Shown: positions 1 to 11,319, counted from the first letter of the stretch. The stretch is 64,000 bases of DNA from Halichondria panicea (GCF_963675165.1 NC_087380.1:2471803-2535802); one strand, 5' to 3'. Program-made: numbers and translations. Notes: generated from the sequence alone by a model not told the origin.

Positions 1-817
1 CTTCGTAATAAGAGATTTTGTGCTGAGGGTCTGGTCTTTTAACTCCCCCTCCTCAAACTTGTCCATGATATAGTGGACACCAGCTTCCAAACATCACTCT
101 TAAACGAGGCCTGATTGAAGACATTGTCCATAGTGCACCTTCCCATGTCCTAAAACAATTAATTGAGCGGTCAGTGCATGTAATCGGCCATTGCAATACA
201 AATCTTACCTGTGGTAGTATGCAACGCTTGCATGTGTCCCTCCACTCTGTGTGCGACTTGGTTTCTGAGGTTTCCCCGCTGGACTCCGTACCAGCCAATG
301 CAAAGAGTTTGAAACGGCATGCTTCAACATAGTCATTGCAAGTATAATATTATAGTTTGTATAGCGCATAAAATAACTCACATAGTCTCTGTGCGTCATT
401 TTGTACCCAAAATGCCCGTTGACGTTGTGCCGTGAAGCTAAACGGAGGGATTCATCATCTGTGAGCCCAATATAGACTCTCTGAAGAGCCATGTTTTCTG
501 GATTCTTTAAAGATATCTCTTTTCTTGCCAGAGCTGAGTGCTGCCCTCCCAATACCTCGTACCTGTAGCCATCTTTCCTTTTTGTGTCGAAGGCTTCTTT
601 TGAGGGAACAGATACACATAGTGCTGCAATGGGTGGTACACCAGGAGCTGAAGGGAACCTTCAAACCTTGCTGCCAGAGCCTTAACAAACGATGTGTCTA
701 CTGGTCTAACACATCGTTTGGCCTCATGTGGTTTTACTAGGGTGTTGAGAAGCAGATCAAATGTACCTGCGGTGTACAAATATAAATAATTATAGTGTAA
801 ATTTTATACAATCATGC

Positions 818-994
818 TACAGTGGAACCTTTGTTAACAACCACCTCCGAATAAAGGCCAGCTGCTATATAACGGCCAGACACCCAGGTCCCCAATAAAC
901 AGTTTGTGTACAAAAACAACCTCTCAACAAAGGCCACCTCTGTATAAAGGCCAAAACATTGTTCCCCAAAGGTGTCCGTTATAGTTCCACTGTA
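818..994. mobile_element. Small inverted-repeat element (TACAGTGGAAC termini)
   Basis: The segment starts TACAGTGGAACC and ends in the near-complement AGTTCCACTGTA. Its interior is a degenerate run of 'aaggcca / ccccaataaacagtttgtgtac' type sequence. A related but decayed copy lies near 35280-35415 ('caatgaacagttcgtgtac', 'cgttccccaaaagtgtc'). It sits in an intron of the broken ParB-like gene. Probably a non-coding DNA transposon derivative (MITE). Confidence 0.5.
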
Positions 995-1157
995 CATTTT
1001 TTAAGATTGTGTGAATAGTATTTATATATACCTTGTCGCTTGATGAAGATGGCATCATCAAGGGGATCGCGGTGTTTAAATACCTTCGCAGTTGGTGGAG
1101 TTAGGTTTTCCCTGGAACTGGACGCATCACTATCAAGTGAAAACTCCTGGTCATCAC

Positions 1158-1235
1158 TAGCCTCGGTCCCAGGCCGATTTTTTTTAAAGCGACCTAGCAT
1201 TCAATTGGAGACGGATCGGCCTGGGGTCGAGGCTA
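1158..1235. mobile_element. TAGCCTCG-family miniature element with 9-bp target duplication
   Basis: A 78-bp element with termini TAGCCTCGGTCCCAGGCCGA and its near-complement ending GGCCTGGGGTCGAGGCTA. It is flanked exactly by the direct repeat GGTCATCAC at 1149-1157 and 1236-1244. It lies inside a minus-strand coding exon, and its sequence reads an in-frame TGA stop in the exon frame. Confidence 0.85.
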
Positions 1236-1561
1236 GGTCATCACATGCACTAAACTGTTTTGGTCATAGGTAGATTTTGGCACATGAAACCCTCTTTCCA
1301 CGTTGAACTGCAGAAATAATTATCATTAGTCACAACGTCAAGTTTAATGATCGACTGGCTCAATATTTATTATAGAGCAAAACCTTCACATAATTATATA
1401 TACCTCTGTGAATGTATTCCATGCCTTTATGAAATCCAGGGACTTGTTATTAGGCGCCAACAGCTTAAACTCGTGGTTGAAATTGCTCTGGTTCCATTTA
1501 AGAAGAAGGCAATTGAGTACGATATAACTCCCATTCTTGAATTGCACCTATAGTATGACAT

Positions 1562-1915
1562 TCAGTGTACAGCCAAATACAATTCTACCTGAATAGCATG
1601 CTCTAGAAACCCTTGAGTTGTGGCTTCCGCACAATTTTTCTGATTTGTTGGGGTTGAAACATGTGAAATTGCTCCAAGAGGCTTTCCTGACTTGTTTAAC
1701 AGCTCAGCTTTGTTTCTCACAACTGCATGTTCCACAGAGAAGGAGCTTCCACATGAGCAATTGGAGGGAGTACGATTTGGTTTCCAGCCATATCTCAGGG
1801 CCAAAGCGTCGTGAACGCACCTTTGTGTATAGAGGGAATCCAAATTCTTCAATGGGTAGTGCGGTTAGCCAGTTTGAAGCTCCTCTTTCCGAAGCGAGTG
1901 TCGTTGCTCTTTTCT
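1562..1915 (-). pseudogene. Decayed retroelement-type protein fragment
   Basis: Minus strand near 1845-1735 encodes CVHDALALRYGW and SNCSCGSSFSVEHA. The adjoining upstream sequence (about 1905-1850) encodes LTALPIEEFGFPL in a different frame. The order 'LTALPIEEFGF ... HDALALRYGW ... NC.CG.SFSVEHA' is one I associate with the C-terminal part of non-LTR retroelement polyproteins common in sponges and cnidarians (recalled pattern, not searched). The frame change between blocks, and loss of similarity after SVEHA, show a dead fragment. Confidence 0.5.
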
Positions 1916-2344
1916 GCTGAGTTAGGGTCTGTTTCAGGTTGTTTGCCTGCAGTTCCGAGCATGAGCGTCTTATTTTCCGGTTTTCTGACTTTGCAGTTAG
2001 TTGAGTGGATATTATGTTGTAAGAGTAAGATGACGTGTTAGTCTACTTAAAATAGCTTTCTTTAGTGGGGCTGAGATATTTAAGGATGCCATATACTAAG
2101 TACATGTACTAGGTCGCTTCAGTGTCCTTGGTAGCTCCTCCCATAATTATGCTTCACCGACAGCTAGCTGCAATGCCCTAGCCCTACCGTAGTAGATATA
2201 CGTAGTATTCTATGCCTTTGAGCTCTAGCTTGATTTATCCGAGGCTTTGTTGTAATTCACTTTTGCTGTTACAAGAGGAACAACCTGCATTGCAGAAATG
2301 CCCGGAGGTACTAGAGTACACAAGTACACAAGATGGGGCAAGAC

Positions 2345-2402
2345 TAGCCTCGATTCAAGGCCGATTAAAATACGTATTTTAATCGGCCTTGAATCGAGGC
2401 TA
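2345..2402. mobile_element. Perfect 58-bp palindromic element, TAGCCTCG family
   Basis: Two 29-bp arms are exact reverse complements (TAGCCTCGATTCAAGGCCGA start, matching end). It is flanked by the perfect 9-bp direct repeat GGGCAAGAC at 2336-2344 and 2403-2411. There is no coding capacity. It is the cleanest copy of the family in the window. Confidence 0.9.
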
Positions 2403-2788
2403 GGGCAAGACTAGACGTCGCCGTGAGCGGATTCTGAGGAGGTAGACATGAAAGAACCTTCTGTGACGTGAGAGTGTTCAACCCACATGCTCGCTCAAAC
2501 ACAGTAACACTAATCTCACCGCTTGCTATCGAAAACACGAAAGACTGAAGAAGAACGCCTACAAACAAAGAGTTAGAGCATGCCTCGTTCACACCCCTGG
2601 TTTTCTCGGCAACAGGTGGACTCGGAACTGCATGAGGCAATTACTTTTTATAAGCACCTAACCTGTCTCCTGGATTCCAAGAGAGACGATCCTTATAATA
2701 GAACCATATCCTGGCTGAGATGTCGCCTCACCTTCTCCTTGTTGAGATCCTCAATTCGCTGCATCAGGGGAGCACGCTCGCATCCGGG

Positions 2789-4230
2789 TAGCCTCGATCC
2801 CAGGCCGAGTTTTCGCTTTTATAACGGTTAGGCGAACAACTGGGCCTGGTACTAGTTGTCTGCGCATGCGTCAATCGTTCGTCAGATTCTGACGAATGGA
2901 TATTCTCGTTCACTTTCGTGACATTTATATTCGTGTACTATCGTGTACTAGAAGTCAGTTCCCGTTTTATCATTATTGGAATCGATTGGAATGGCTCTTA
3001 GCTGAAGCTTCTCTCTTCTCTGAAGCTTATGCTGAAGACTGAACAACAAGGGAAGAGGTATAAAGCTTTGTCAAGCTTGTTAAGGTCAGATATTTTTGTG
3101 TGGGCCCTATGGCCGGCTATGCTATCAAGTCTTGTTCATGTTTGGCAAGAATGTAGGTAGACTATAGTTTCATCATTAATATGGTGGATCAACTGAAGAG
3201 TGTGAGCTAGAGAACTTGGTGCTGCCATCATCAGCTCGTCGACAATGACACTATAACCGAGAAATTTAATATGTATAGATCTACACGTATTTAAAATGTC
3301 TACTTCTCTGTACAGGAGCAATGGCTAATATCCAGCTATCCCAACAGTGCTCCTCTTGGCTATACTAACGGACGAGACTGGACAGTTTGAGGTAAGGGTT
3401 TAACCGTCTTTGGTTTCTTTTAATATTGTCCTATACTCACAGACACAGGACTGGAGTATGACCTGCTCATTCGAGCGTTGCTGGGTAGCTCAGAGACATC
3501 AAGAGAATCTACGTTTTCTCAAGCAATGAGTTACGAGTTGGGGCCTAGAATCAGAGAAGTCCAGCAGCCTGCTAAATCTTTTTGAAACGTAATTTGAAGG
3601 CATTCAATCATCCTGGAGTTGCCCTGGGTCACTGTAATTGTGCTGCAGCACAACTGGCAACTCCCCAGGCCTTTGTGAAGCAGCTTCCTATGTGCATCTT
3701 TTGTGTACTCACTCTGTGCATTTTCTGTGTACAAATTTCAATTATTGATTTATTAAATATTTTTGCCGACCACAAATATACAATGAAAATTTGACGCATG
3801 TGCAGACAACTAGTACCAGGCCCAGTTGTTCGCCTAACCGTTATAAAAGCGAAAACTCGGCCTGGGATCGAGGCTAGCAATGAGTTACGAGTTGGGGCCT
3901 AGAATCAGAGAAGTCCAGCAGCCTGCTAAATCTTTTTGAAACGTAATTTGAAGGCATTCAATCATCCTGAAGTTGCCCTGGGTCACTGTAATTGTGCTGC
4001 AGCACAACTGGCAACTCCCCAGGTCTTTGTGAAGCAGCTCCCTATGTGCATCTTTTGTGTACTCACTCTGTGCATTTTCTGTGTACAAATTTCAATTATT
4101 GATTTATTAAATATTTTTGCCGACCACAAATATACAATGAAAATTTGACGCATGCGCAGACAGCTAGTACCAGGCCCAGTTGTTCGCCTAACCGTTATAA
4201 AAGCGAAAACTCGGCCTGGGATCGAGGCTA
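2789..4230. mobile_element. 1.44-kb inverted-repeat element with 9-bp target duplication
   Basis: The left terminus (about 2789-2875) and right terminus (about 4145-4230) are reverse complements over roughly 85 bp, starting TAGCCTCGATCCCAGGCCGA. The direct repeat GCATCCGGG flanks it at 2780-2788 and 4231-4239. No transposase-like reading frame is visible. Long terminal inverted repeats with a 9-bp duplication fit a non-autonomous Mutator-like (MULE) element, as known for that superfamily. Its right third is tandemly duplicated (see the next entry). Confidence 0.8.
3522..4229. repeat. Tandem duplication, two 354-bp units
   Basis: Units 3522-3875 and 3876-4229 differ by only a handful of substitutions (for example cctggagttg/cctgaagttg and caggcctttg/caggtctttg). 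Each unit ends in a complete copy of the element's right terminal repeat. AGCA occurs at the start of each unit and again at 4230, which suggests slippage or unequal exchange at microhomology. Confidence 0.92.
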
Positions 4231-4397
4231 GCATCCGGGATGCTTCGTAAGATCTCTTGCAGACCTAATGAGTGCCGAATATGTGGCCTCATCGGCTGTA
4301 ACTAACTGGAACCTCACAATTTATTTTTTGTACACGTATTGAACTGCACTTGTGTTTATCTTACTATGAAAAAAAAATTATGGGAGGAGCTCAATCA

Positions 4398-4436
4398 TGC
4401 AGCTGTGTGCGCGCATGCGCGCACGCAGCTGCACGT
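4398..4436. repeat. Short GC-rich palindrome
   Basis: GCAGCTG...GCGCGCATGCGCGC...CAGCTGC forms a near-perfect hairpin of alternating purine and pyrimidine in AT-rich surroundings. No gene is attached. The rest of 4240-4616 shows nothing recognisable. Confidence 0.6.
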
Positions 4437-4616
4437 ATTTTGCAAGACAGAAATTCTGCATGGTTCTACAGCTATAATATAATTGAGAAGACTATACTGA
4501 ACCATGAGCTATAATTACTCAAGTTTGTCTCTGCATAATGGCACGAATACATCAATGATTTATTTTCACCTGCATTAAGTTGCACTACAGCAGATCTACC
4601 TCCCTCATTTGTTTCA

Positions 4617-4916
4617 GGAGGCTCAACCCCGCTTTTCCATTTTGAGTCTGAGCCTTGGATTGGCAGACTGGAAGGTGTTACCAACACAATGGTGAATGTC
4701 GTCTGGCTGGAAGGGTCTTACACAAAGAAATGGAAAGAAGCAAAAGTGCAAGACCCCATTAACAGGCGAAAGAAGATAGACTGGAAAGACACAGTTCCGA
4801 AAAGCTCCATCATTTTATTTGATTTTGAGCTCATGTCTGCAGGGAATCTAAGGAAGGCCACAATAGAGCATCTCAAAAAAGCTTATGATGAAAGGAGAGA
4901 GGAAAGAGCCAATTAA
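4617..4916 (+). CDS. Hypothetical protein, C-terminal exon
   Basis: The frame is open after a good acceptor (gtttcag at 4610-4616) and runs to a TAA at 4914-4916. The product begins STPLFHFESEPWIGRLEG, continues VNVVWLEGSYTKKWKEAKV and ends ILFDFELMSAGNLRKATI plus a basic helix. The alternating hydrophobic/aromatic pattern near WIGRLE...VVWLEG looks like a small beta-barrel (Tudor/chromo-barrel type), judged only by eye. No upstream exon could be joined with confidence; the transposon block ends at 4239. It may be the last exon of a gene or an orphan fragment. I do not recognise the family. Confidence 0.4.
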   Translation, partial: GGSTPLFHFESEPWIGRLEGVTNTMVNVVWLEGSYTKKWKEAKVQDPINRRKKIDWKDTVPKSSIILFDFELMSAGNLRKATIEHLKKAYDERREERAN

Positions 4917-5489
4917 ATGAACTAACTCAAGTTCCATACATCATGGTTGAAACACATTATAATATTATTGTTGCATGTAGCATTGAAGATCTATTGCATT
5001 GTCTTGTTTTATCTGTTAGTGACACGAGGTCCATCGAAATTGTTGTTTCTAAAAGGAGAGTCGCTAACAGAATGAGTACATTTCTTGATAGCATAGAGCA
5101 GAATCTTGGAAATACAGTCATGCATTCTCATATACAAACTATAATCGGAACTTTTAGGACGCACTGTGTTAACACCACTTAAATGCCAAAGTAGGAATCC
5201 CAAACGATGAAAGTTTGTTTAAATATGAAAAGCATCAAAGTGCAATTAAAATTGAGTGCATGTAGCATCAAATCTACACAGGTCCTCCCCCTGTTTACTT
5301 ATCGCTTTTCTCCGCTTGTCTACTTTCCCGGAAATCCTCCTATCCTCTGTAGAAGAGGGGAAGAATAGTTCCCTCGTCTGTCATTGTTTTGGTAGGTAAT
5401 TATTTATTGTTTCAGTTTCAGTTCTCTGTTTTTAGTTCGTTGAGTAGGATAATTCATTCCATACTGACCTGGCCGCTTGTTACTCACAG

Positions 5490-5938
5490 CTGGATTCAGG
5501 AGTGGAGGGTGGTCTAGGAGAGTGGCATTATCCAAACGGGACAGTCGTAGTGACAGATAAACTACGGGATGATTTGCATACAACTATAGGGAACAGAAGA
5601 CGATCAGTTTGAATCACAAGAATGCTACCAATGTTCCAGGTGGTGTGTACTGTTGCGTTGTCCCTACTACTCAAGGAAATTAGGTAACTAATCATTTATT
5701 ATTTCTATTTTCCATCACCAAGGAGCCACTAAACCTCCAAGCATTCAGCAGATAGTACTGGGGCATCTGCAGGAGGAATAGTCGCTGTATTTGTTGCTGT
5801 AACAACTGTGCTTATACTTATCAAAGATACCAGCAATGCGAATCAATTTCTCCTCGAGCCATCGATGATTCTAATTACGCAGAGATTTCCCCACTGGCCG
5901 TTGTCAAGACCATATGTCAAACACAATGCCAGCGTTAA
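5490..5938 (+). pseudogene. Relic of an Ig-like transmembrane receptor
   Basis: Three fragments in order on the plus strand. At 5490-5612 an extracellular piece reads GEWHYPNGTVVVTD. A second, in another frame (about 5583-5690), reads NATNVPGGVYCCVVPTTQGN, the pattern of the C strand to the 'GVYxC' F strand of an Ig-type domain. At about 5770-5830 there is a transmembrane segment (ASAGGIVAVFVAVTTVLILI). A cytoplasmic piece with DDSNYAEI follows in yet another frame and ends at a stop near 5936. Frame changes and an internal stop mark it as decayed. The Ig assignment is inference from motif spacing. Confidence 0.4.
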
Positions 5939-8149
5939 ACCCCAGGAAACAGACGTTAATAAGAGGAGCAGTGACCAGTGAGCAATACATACAAGTAATT
6001 ACAATACGGTGACAGAATGTACTTTTTTAGCTGCTCACCCCCCAATAAAATGTGTGTCAGTGTGTTGATGTGTTCATATAGGATATAGTTTTTGTACCCA
6101 AGATCAAGTGTTGTGTGACGGTAAAGATCATTAACTTAGATAGCTTATTATTATACAAGTGCTGTTTTGTGGCAAAAATGGGGAGAAGAAGTAGGGTTGC
6201 CAACCGTTGGCTAAGCTGCTCAAACACACCAAAAAAAGTAACAGGATGGAGTGTTGGTATTGGTTTATTAACTTTATGATTATTGGCATGGTTCGAGTGA
6301 CGTCCAGCACTACTTCTCCTTCAGTTGTAGCAGCTTTATAGGTACAATCCTTTGAATGTTTTATGAGAGGTTCTAGAGAGAAAGACTGCATGAGAAGAGT
6401 ACATATAGTTGCTAGTGCATGTAAGTTGAAATTGCTTAATTACCTTGTTATTATTATTATTGTAGAGTTAGTGTTCATACACACATAATTATGTGTAGCT
6501 TGATTGATTTGTCATACTAAATAAAATAAAAGATTCTAAAAATCCCCCCCAACTGCAGTATTTTTAGGACCGACGTTGCCAAGATCAAAGGTCCCAGATG
6601 TACGTACATTGGTGCCTAGCCTCGAATCGGCCTGGAATTGAGGCTAATTGATGCCATGCCCGGCTGTGTATAACACACTACGGCGCAAAGGTACAAGTGG
6701 ATCGAACAATACCATGCAGTGACTGGTATTGTTTGATCCTTTATTATCTTCGCTTGCGGTACCAGCTCAATTAATTGTACAAACTGACAAGCATGGCTGC
6801 ATGGTACACATCATGAGGCCAAGGAGCTAGTAGAACAATCGCTCTATTGTGCTGGTGGCAGCTATACATTACCTGGAACCATAATTATAGGCATAGCAGT
6901 ACAGAAACCTACACAAAAAGGTCAGTGTACATAAGGTAATTGGTTTACTCAAACCAAGTGGTCAGTGCACAGATGGTAGTTGGTGTACTCGTATAGGTGT
7001 AGGGAAGCCATGTACGGTGCATGATATCAGAAGTATTGCTGTACTAAGAACTGTGTGCTCATATAAATTTCCTATGATAATTTAACCAAGTGGCACAGAT
7101 GGTAGACACATAAATTGGTTTTCCCAGTAAGGCCAGTATACATAATAGGTGAGAAGCCATGCACATGCAGTGGTGTCAGGAGTGTTGCTGTATGTACCAT
7201 GAACAATGAAATGTGTGCTCATTGTTCTATAGTGTTGCATTCATATGGAAATATCGGTGACCTACTTATGAAGTCACCTTCTTACTAAGAAGTCAAATAG
7301 CCAAAGGTTGAATGGTATATAGAGATTTCTTTCAAAAGTCAACAGAGATCATGCATGCATGCATGATATAGTGCTGATGTTATGAGTTGTGAGCTGTGTT
7401 GATATACTGGCAGTACTGAGCTTAATGCACATGCACTTGCCATCAATGAGTGTTCAACTTCTTACTGCTGGGCATACATAATTATAGTCACCATCTGCAT
7501 GTGTTCAATATGTACCTAATTAACATTTATTAGAACCTTATTAGCATTATTATACATTATGTAATACTTACTACTACCTTAACCATGATTTGATGTTGAT
7601 TTTGATATCATACTCTTTTCTCATTGTTAATGCTCCACGTATTTAAGGTTTTGTTCACCTTTTTTGCCTCACTTCGCTTTACCTTCACTTTACCTGTATT
7701 GTCAGTTGGTTTTGCTAAGAATTTGGTTAAGCTACACTGTGAAGTCAATTTGCTAGTTGTTGTTGCCTATAGCTAGGAGCCTGCCTCTAGCTAATTTGTC
7801 TAGCCTGTTTAGAATCGCTCTACACCAAGATAAGGGAATCAATCACCATATTGCAGTACTCCTTTAGCCTCGGTTCCTGCATGGGAATCGAGGCTAAGTT
7901 ATTACACATGTACATGCACTTATAGTGGTCAGTGGCATAATTATGGTATTTGGTTATCTCGGAGGTGGGAAGCCATGCAAGGAGTGTTGGAGCAATGAAC
8001 CATGTGATCATTTTCATATGTAGATCTAGGTTTGCGTTCATACAAGGACATTTTTGTTAATTGTAGCTTCCACTATATGAAGTCACTATAGGAAGCCACA
8101 TAGCAAGGGGTGACCAGAAAGTCAGATCATCTCCTGACTGAGATAACCC
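5939..8149. other. Intergenic region with degenerate repeats
   Basis: AT-rich and without a supported gene. Imperfectly repeated blocks are visible around 6930-7075, 7083-7210 and 7920-8045, sharing 'gtcagtg...acagatggtag', 'ggaagccatg' and 'gtgttgctgta'. A 30-bp TAGCCTCG element lies at 6617-6646 and an eroded one at 7865-7896. A similar 'ggttagtgcacagat..agatgg' block precedes collagen-like gene 2 (15500-15560). Confidence 0.5.
6617..6646. mobile_element. 30-bp minimal TAGCCTCG element
   Basis: The element is reduced to the two termini (TAGCCTCGAATCGGCC...GAATTGAGGCTA). The flanks ATTGGTGCC (6608-6616) and ATTGATGCC (6647-6655) match at 8 of 9 positions, consistent with an aged 9-bp target duplication. 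Confidence 0.65.
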
Positions 8150-8158
8150 TATATATAG
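8150..8158 (+). promoter_or_regulatory. TATA-like box, collagen-like gene 1
   Basis: TATATATAG lies 80 bp before the start codon at 8230. Five other genes in the window have a TATA-like string 64-81 bp before the ATG. Confidence 0.45.
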
Positions 8159-8229
8159 ACTCTTACTAGTGCATATATTTATGAGTCAGTGAGCTCTGCT
8201 ATATTGGGCTAGCAAGTACTGCATGTGCA

Positions 8230-11200
8230 ATGATGGCTCTAGAAAAAGGACAAACTGTTATCTCCAGTTTGATTCTGATACTTTTTGTTGTAGTGGGATG
8301 TCAGATTTATGTTGTATTTGACACCAAAAGTGAGCTAGCAAGTACCAAAAGTGAGCTAGTAAACACCAAGCTTCAAGTTAGCCTACAAAACAAGAGACTT
8401 GTAACTATCGAGCATGGCAAGATAAACAATGGTAATATTCTCAAAAGGAGAGCTCGGCAAGCTGATAGGAATGATGACAAATTTGAAGAGGCTGTGTTAG
8501 CCCTGTCTGAAAATGACAAGGAAGCTGCTTCAATTTTGCGAGGTGCTGTAAAAGAGGTTGTTCTCAATGAAATTCACAATTGCAGTCGAGTTAGCAATGT
8601 CATCGACAGCTGTAAAATTATTTCCAAAGTTACTGGACCGAAGGGCAGCAGAGGACAACGTGGATACGCGGGTCGAAGAGGACTCATAGGCCGCAGTGGC
8701 CTTCGTGGTGCATCTGGCAGTGACGGTATAGATGGACCTCCTGGCTCTCCCGGAGGACCTGGGACACCTGGAAGGGGCGGCCCTAAAGGAGATCCAGGAT
8801 TCGCTGGACCCCCTGGAGGTTCAGGACCATCTGGACCATCTGGACCACCTGGACTCACTGGTGAATCCGGACCTGTGGGACCTAGTGGACCACGTGGTGC
8901 TAGGGGAATTACTGGTGATGGAGGACCTCCTGGAATTCCTGGACCTTTAGGACCTCCTGGAGTTCCTGGGCAAACTGTGGTGTTTGAGCCTGGAAATGAG
9001 TTTCCAACAATAATTTCTGGACCTCCAGGAGCGACTGGACCCGCAGGACCTCGCGGAATGAAAGGTGAAGACGGGTTTGACGGACAAGATGGAGCGCCAG
9101 GGGAACCAGGACCAGCAGGACCAGTAGGATCACGTGGAATGAGAGGTGCAGATGGGTTCCAGGGCCACCAGGACCAGTAGGACCTCGCGGAATGAAAGGT
9201 GGAGATGGCGGCCCTAAAGGAGATCCTGGATCAACCGGACAACAAGGACCTGCAGGTAGGCAGGGATTGGTAGATTATACTAGCATAATTTTGAGCATAA
9301 TAGAGGTTGTTGAAGATTACATGCTATATAGTTAGCCTCTGTTCCAGGCCGATTTTTCTTCCGTTATACTGATGACAGAAAAAAACCTTCTAGGAATTTT
9401 GAATCGAGGAGTACTGGTGGAATATCTCCTTTGCATGGCATGATTTGAATCATAGTTTGGTGCTGCGTGCTTGTATATGACATCACAATGGGATGTGGTC
9501 TATGTTGTGGTCATTCTTTACACTTGAATAATGTGATAATTATGTCTTCTCGAGTAAAATAATAAGCAGTGGCTTGAGCTATCTACTACCTGCAGGACCT
9601 CGCGGAATGAAAGGTGAAGATGGGTTGAACGGACCACCCGGGGCATCAGGACCAGTGGGGCCTACTGGAATGAAAGGTGGAGATGGCGGAGTGCCTGGCC
9701 CTAAAGGAGATCCTGGTTCAACCGGACCACAAGGACCTCCTGGATTCATAGAAACTGATGATGGTCAAATAGTTGCTGGACCACCTGGCCTACCCGGATC
9801 TCCAGGAACACCCGGACAGAAAGGAGACCCTGGGAATAGCGGACCCCCTGGAACACCAGGAGATATAGGATTCACTGGACTATCTGGACCATCTGGACCA
9901 CCTGGACTCACTGGCATTCCTGGAGTTTCCGGACCTGTGGGACCTAGTGGACAACCTGGTGCTAGGGGTTCTAGTGGACAACGTGGTGCTAGGGGAATTA
10001 TTGGTGACCCTGGACCTTCTGGACCTCCTGGAGTTCCTGGAGAAACGGTGGTGTTTGAACCTGGAAATGAGTTTCCAACAATAATTTCTGGACCTCCAGG
10101 AGCGGCTGGACCTGCAGGACCTCGCGGAATGAAAGGTGAAGATGGGTTCAACGGACCACCAGGGGCAACAGGACCAGCAGGACCTCGTGGAATGAGAGGT
10201 GGAGATGGCGGCCCTAAAGGAGATCCTGGATCAACCGGACAACGAGGACCTGCAGGTATAAACTCGGGTTGGTAGAGTACTTGAATTTTCTGAAAAAAAG
10301 AAAGTCAGTATTTGAGTCAGTAGTAAGCACTTGTATGACTATACTAAGTATTTTTTCATTGATTGGTGGATCCTTAATTGGCATGGTATATGATTCCAGT
10401 CATAGTTAGATGTTGCTGGTATGACATCACATGCAATGGGATGTGGTCTATATGTTGTGCTCGTTATTTACACTGAGGGAAGAAAATACTAACCCCTATA
10501 CCTGCAGGACCTCGTGGAATGAAAGGTGAAGACGGGTTTGACGGACAAGATGGATTATCTGGACCACCAGGGGCACCAGGACCAGTAGGGCCTGCTGGAA
10601 TGAAAGGTGCAGATGGCGGAGTTCCTGGTCCTAAAGGAGATCCTGGATCAACCGGAGCACCAGGACCCCCGGGATTCATAGAAACCGATGGTGGTCAAAT
10701 AGTTGCTGGACCACCTGGCAATCCCGGACCTCAAGGAATATCTGGACAGAAGGGAGACCCTGGGAATAGCGGACCCCCCGGAACACCGGGAGAAATAGGT
10801 GATACAGGATCTCCTGGACCTTCTGGACCATCTGGACCATCTGGACCACCTGGACTCACTGGCGAACGTGGAGATTCCGGACCCGTGGGACCTAGTGGAC
10901 AACCTGGTGCTAGGGGTCCTAGTGGACAACGTGGTGCTAGGGGAATTATTGGTGACCCTGGACCATTAGGACCTCCTGGAGTTCCTGGAGAAACTGTGGT
11001 GTTTGAGCCTGGAAATGAGTTTCCGACAATAATCTCTGGACCTCCAGGAGCGGCTGGACCTGCAGGACCTCCCGGAATAAAAGGTGCAGACGGATTTAAT
11101 GGACAAAATGGATTATCTGGAGCGCCAGGGGCACCAGGACCAGTAGGATCTCGTGGAATGAAAGGTGCAGGTGGGTTCCCAGGGGGACCAGGACCAGTAG

Positions 11201-11319
11201 GACCAGTAGGATCTCCCGGACCGAAAGGAGACATTGGGGATAGCGGACCCCCAGGAAGAAGAGGAATGAAGGGTGATGCAGGAGACATGGGATCCGTAGG
11301 AACTTCTGGCTCTTCTTAA
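8230..11319 (+). CDS. Membrane-anchored collagen-like protein 1 (one apparent frameshift)
   Basis: Exons 8230-9255, 9596-10255 and 10508-11319. The intron phases agree (GCA G | GA CCT at both junctions). The predicted type II protein has a short N-terminal tail, a hydrophobic anchor at about residues 11-30, an acidic/basic coiled-coil-like stretch, a furin-type site KRRAR at 72-76, and from about residue 135 a long Gly-X-Y collagen region. All three exons carry the same break in the triplet, [18 protein letters not shown], and exons 2 and 3 share [16 protein letters not shown], so the collagen part grew by internal duplication. One base appears missing near 9157 (TTCCAG where the copy at 11178 reads TTCCCAG); reading on in frame 1 hits a stop at 9178, while the next frame stays collagenous to the donor. 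With that base allowed for, the total is 832 residues. The layout resembles transmembrane (MACIT-type) collagens. Likely an extracellular matrix or cell-surface protein. Confidence 0.8.
9333..9412. mobile_element. Eroded TAGCCTCG-family element in collagen intron 1
   Basis: The left end TAGCCTCTGTTCCAGGCCGA is clear and the right end is reduced to GAATCGAGG. No target duplication could be made out. The rest of this intron (9256-9595) and of intron 2 (10256-10507) share 'tttacactgaggg/tttacacttgaa' and 'atgacatcacaatgggatgtggtctat' blocks, so the intron was duplicated along with the exons. Confidence 0.5.

Larger units (their letters stand above)
209..1263 (-). pseudogene. Broken gene with a ParB/sulfiredoxin-like domain (partial)
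   Basis: Minus-strand exon fragments. The exon 766-382 is entered by a phase-matched junction from the upstream exon, whose donor is near 1033 (after ...FIKRQ). It encodes LVKPHEAKRCVRPVD, then in another frame DGYRYEVLGGQHSALARKE and VYIGLTDDESLRLASRHN. The arrangement 'LVKPHEAKRCVRP ... VLGGQHS' resembles a ParB N-terminal nuclease-like fold (family resemblance judged by eye). A further exon may lie at about 295-209 before a good GTAAGA donor, and the gene may continue left of the window. Two lesions are visible: a frameshift between the two blocks near 640-665, and a 78-bp transposon in the upstream exon that brings an in-frame stop. It is probably a pseudogene; the frameshift alone could be an assembly error. 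Function unknown. Confidence 0.5.

Noticed and set aside
2365-2831. Small open frames near 2400-2830
   Set aside because: They overlap transposon termini and show no family motif or splice structure.
8574-11288. Proline-rich minus-strand frames opposite the collagen exons
   Set aside because: Antisense shadow of Gly-X-Y coding sequence; no independent start or splice evidence.
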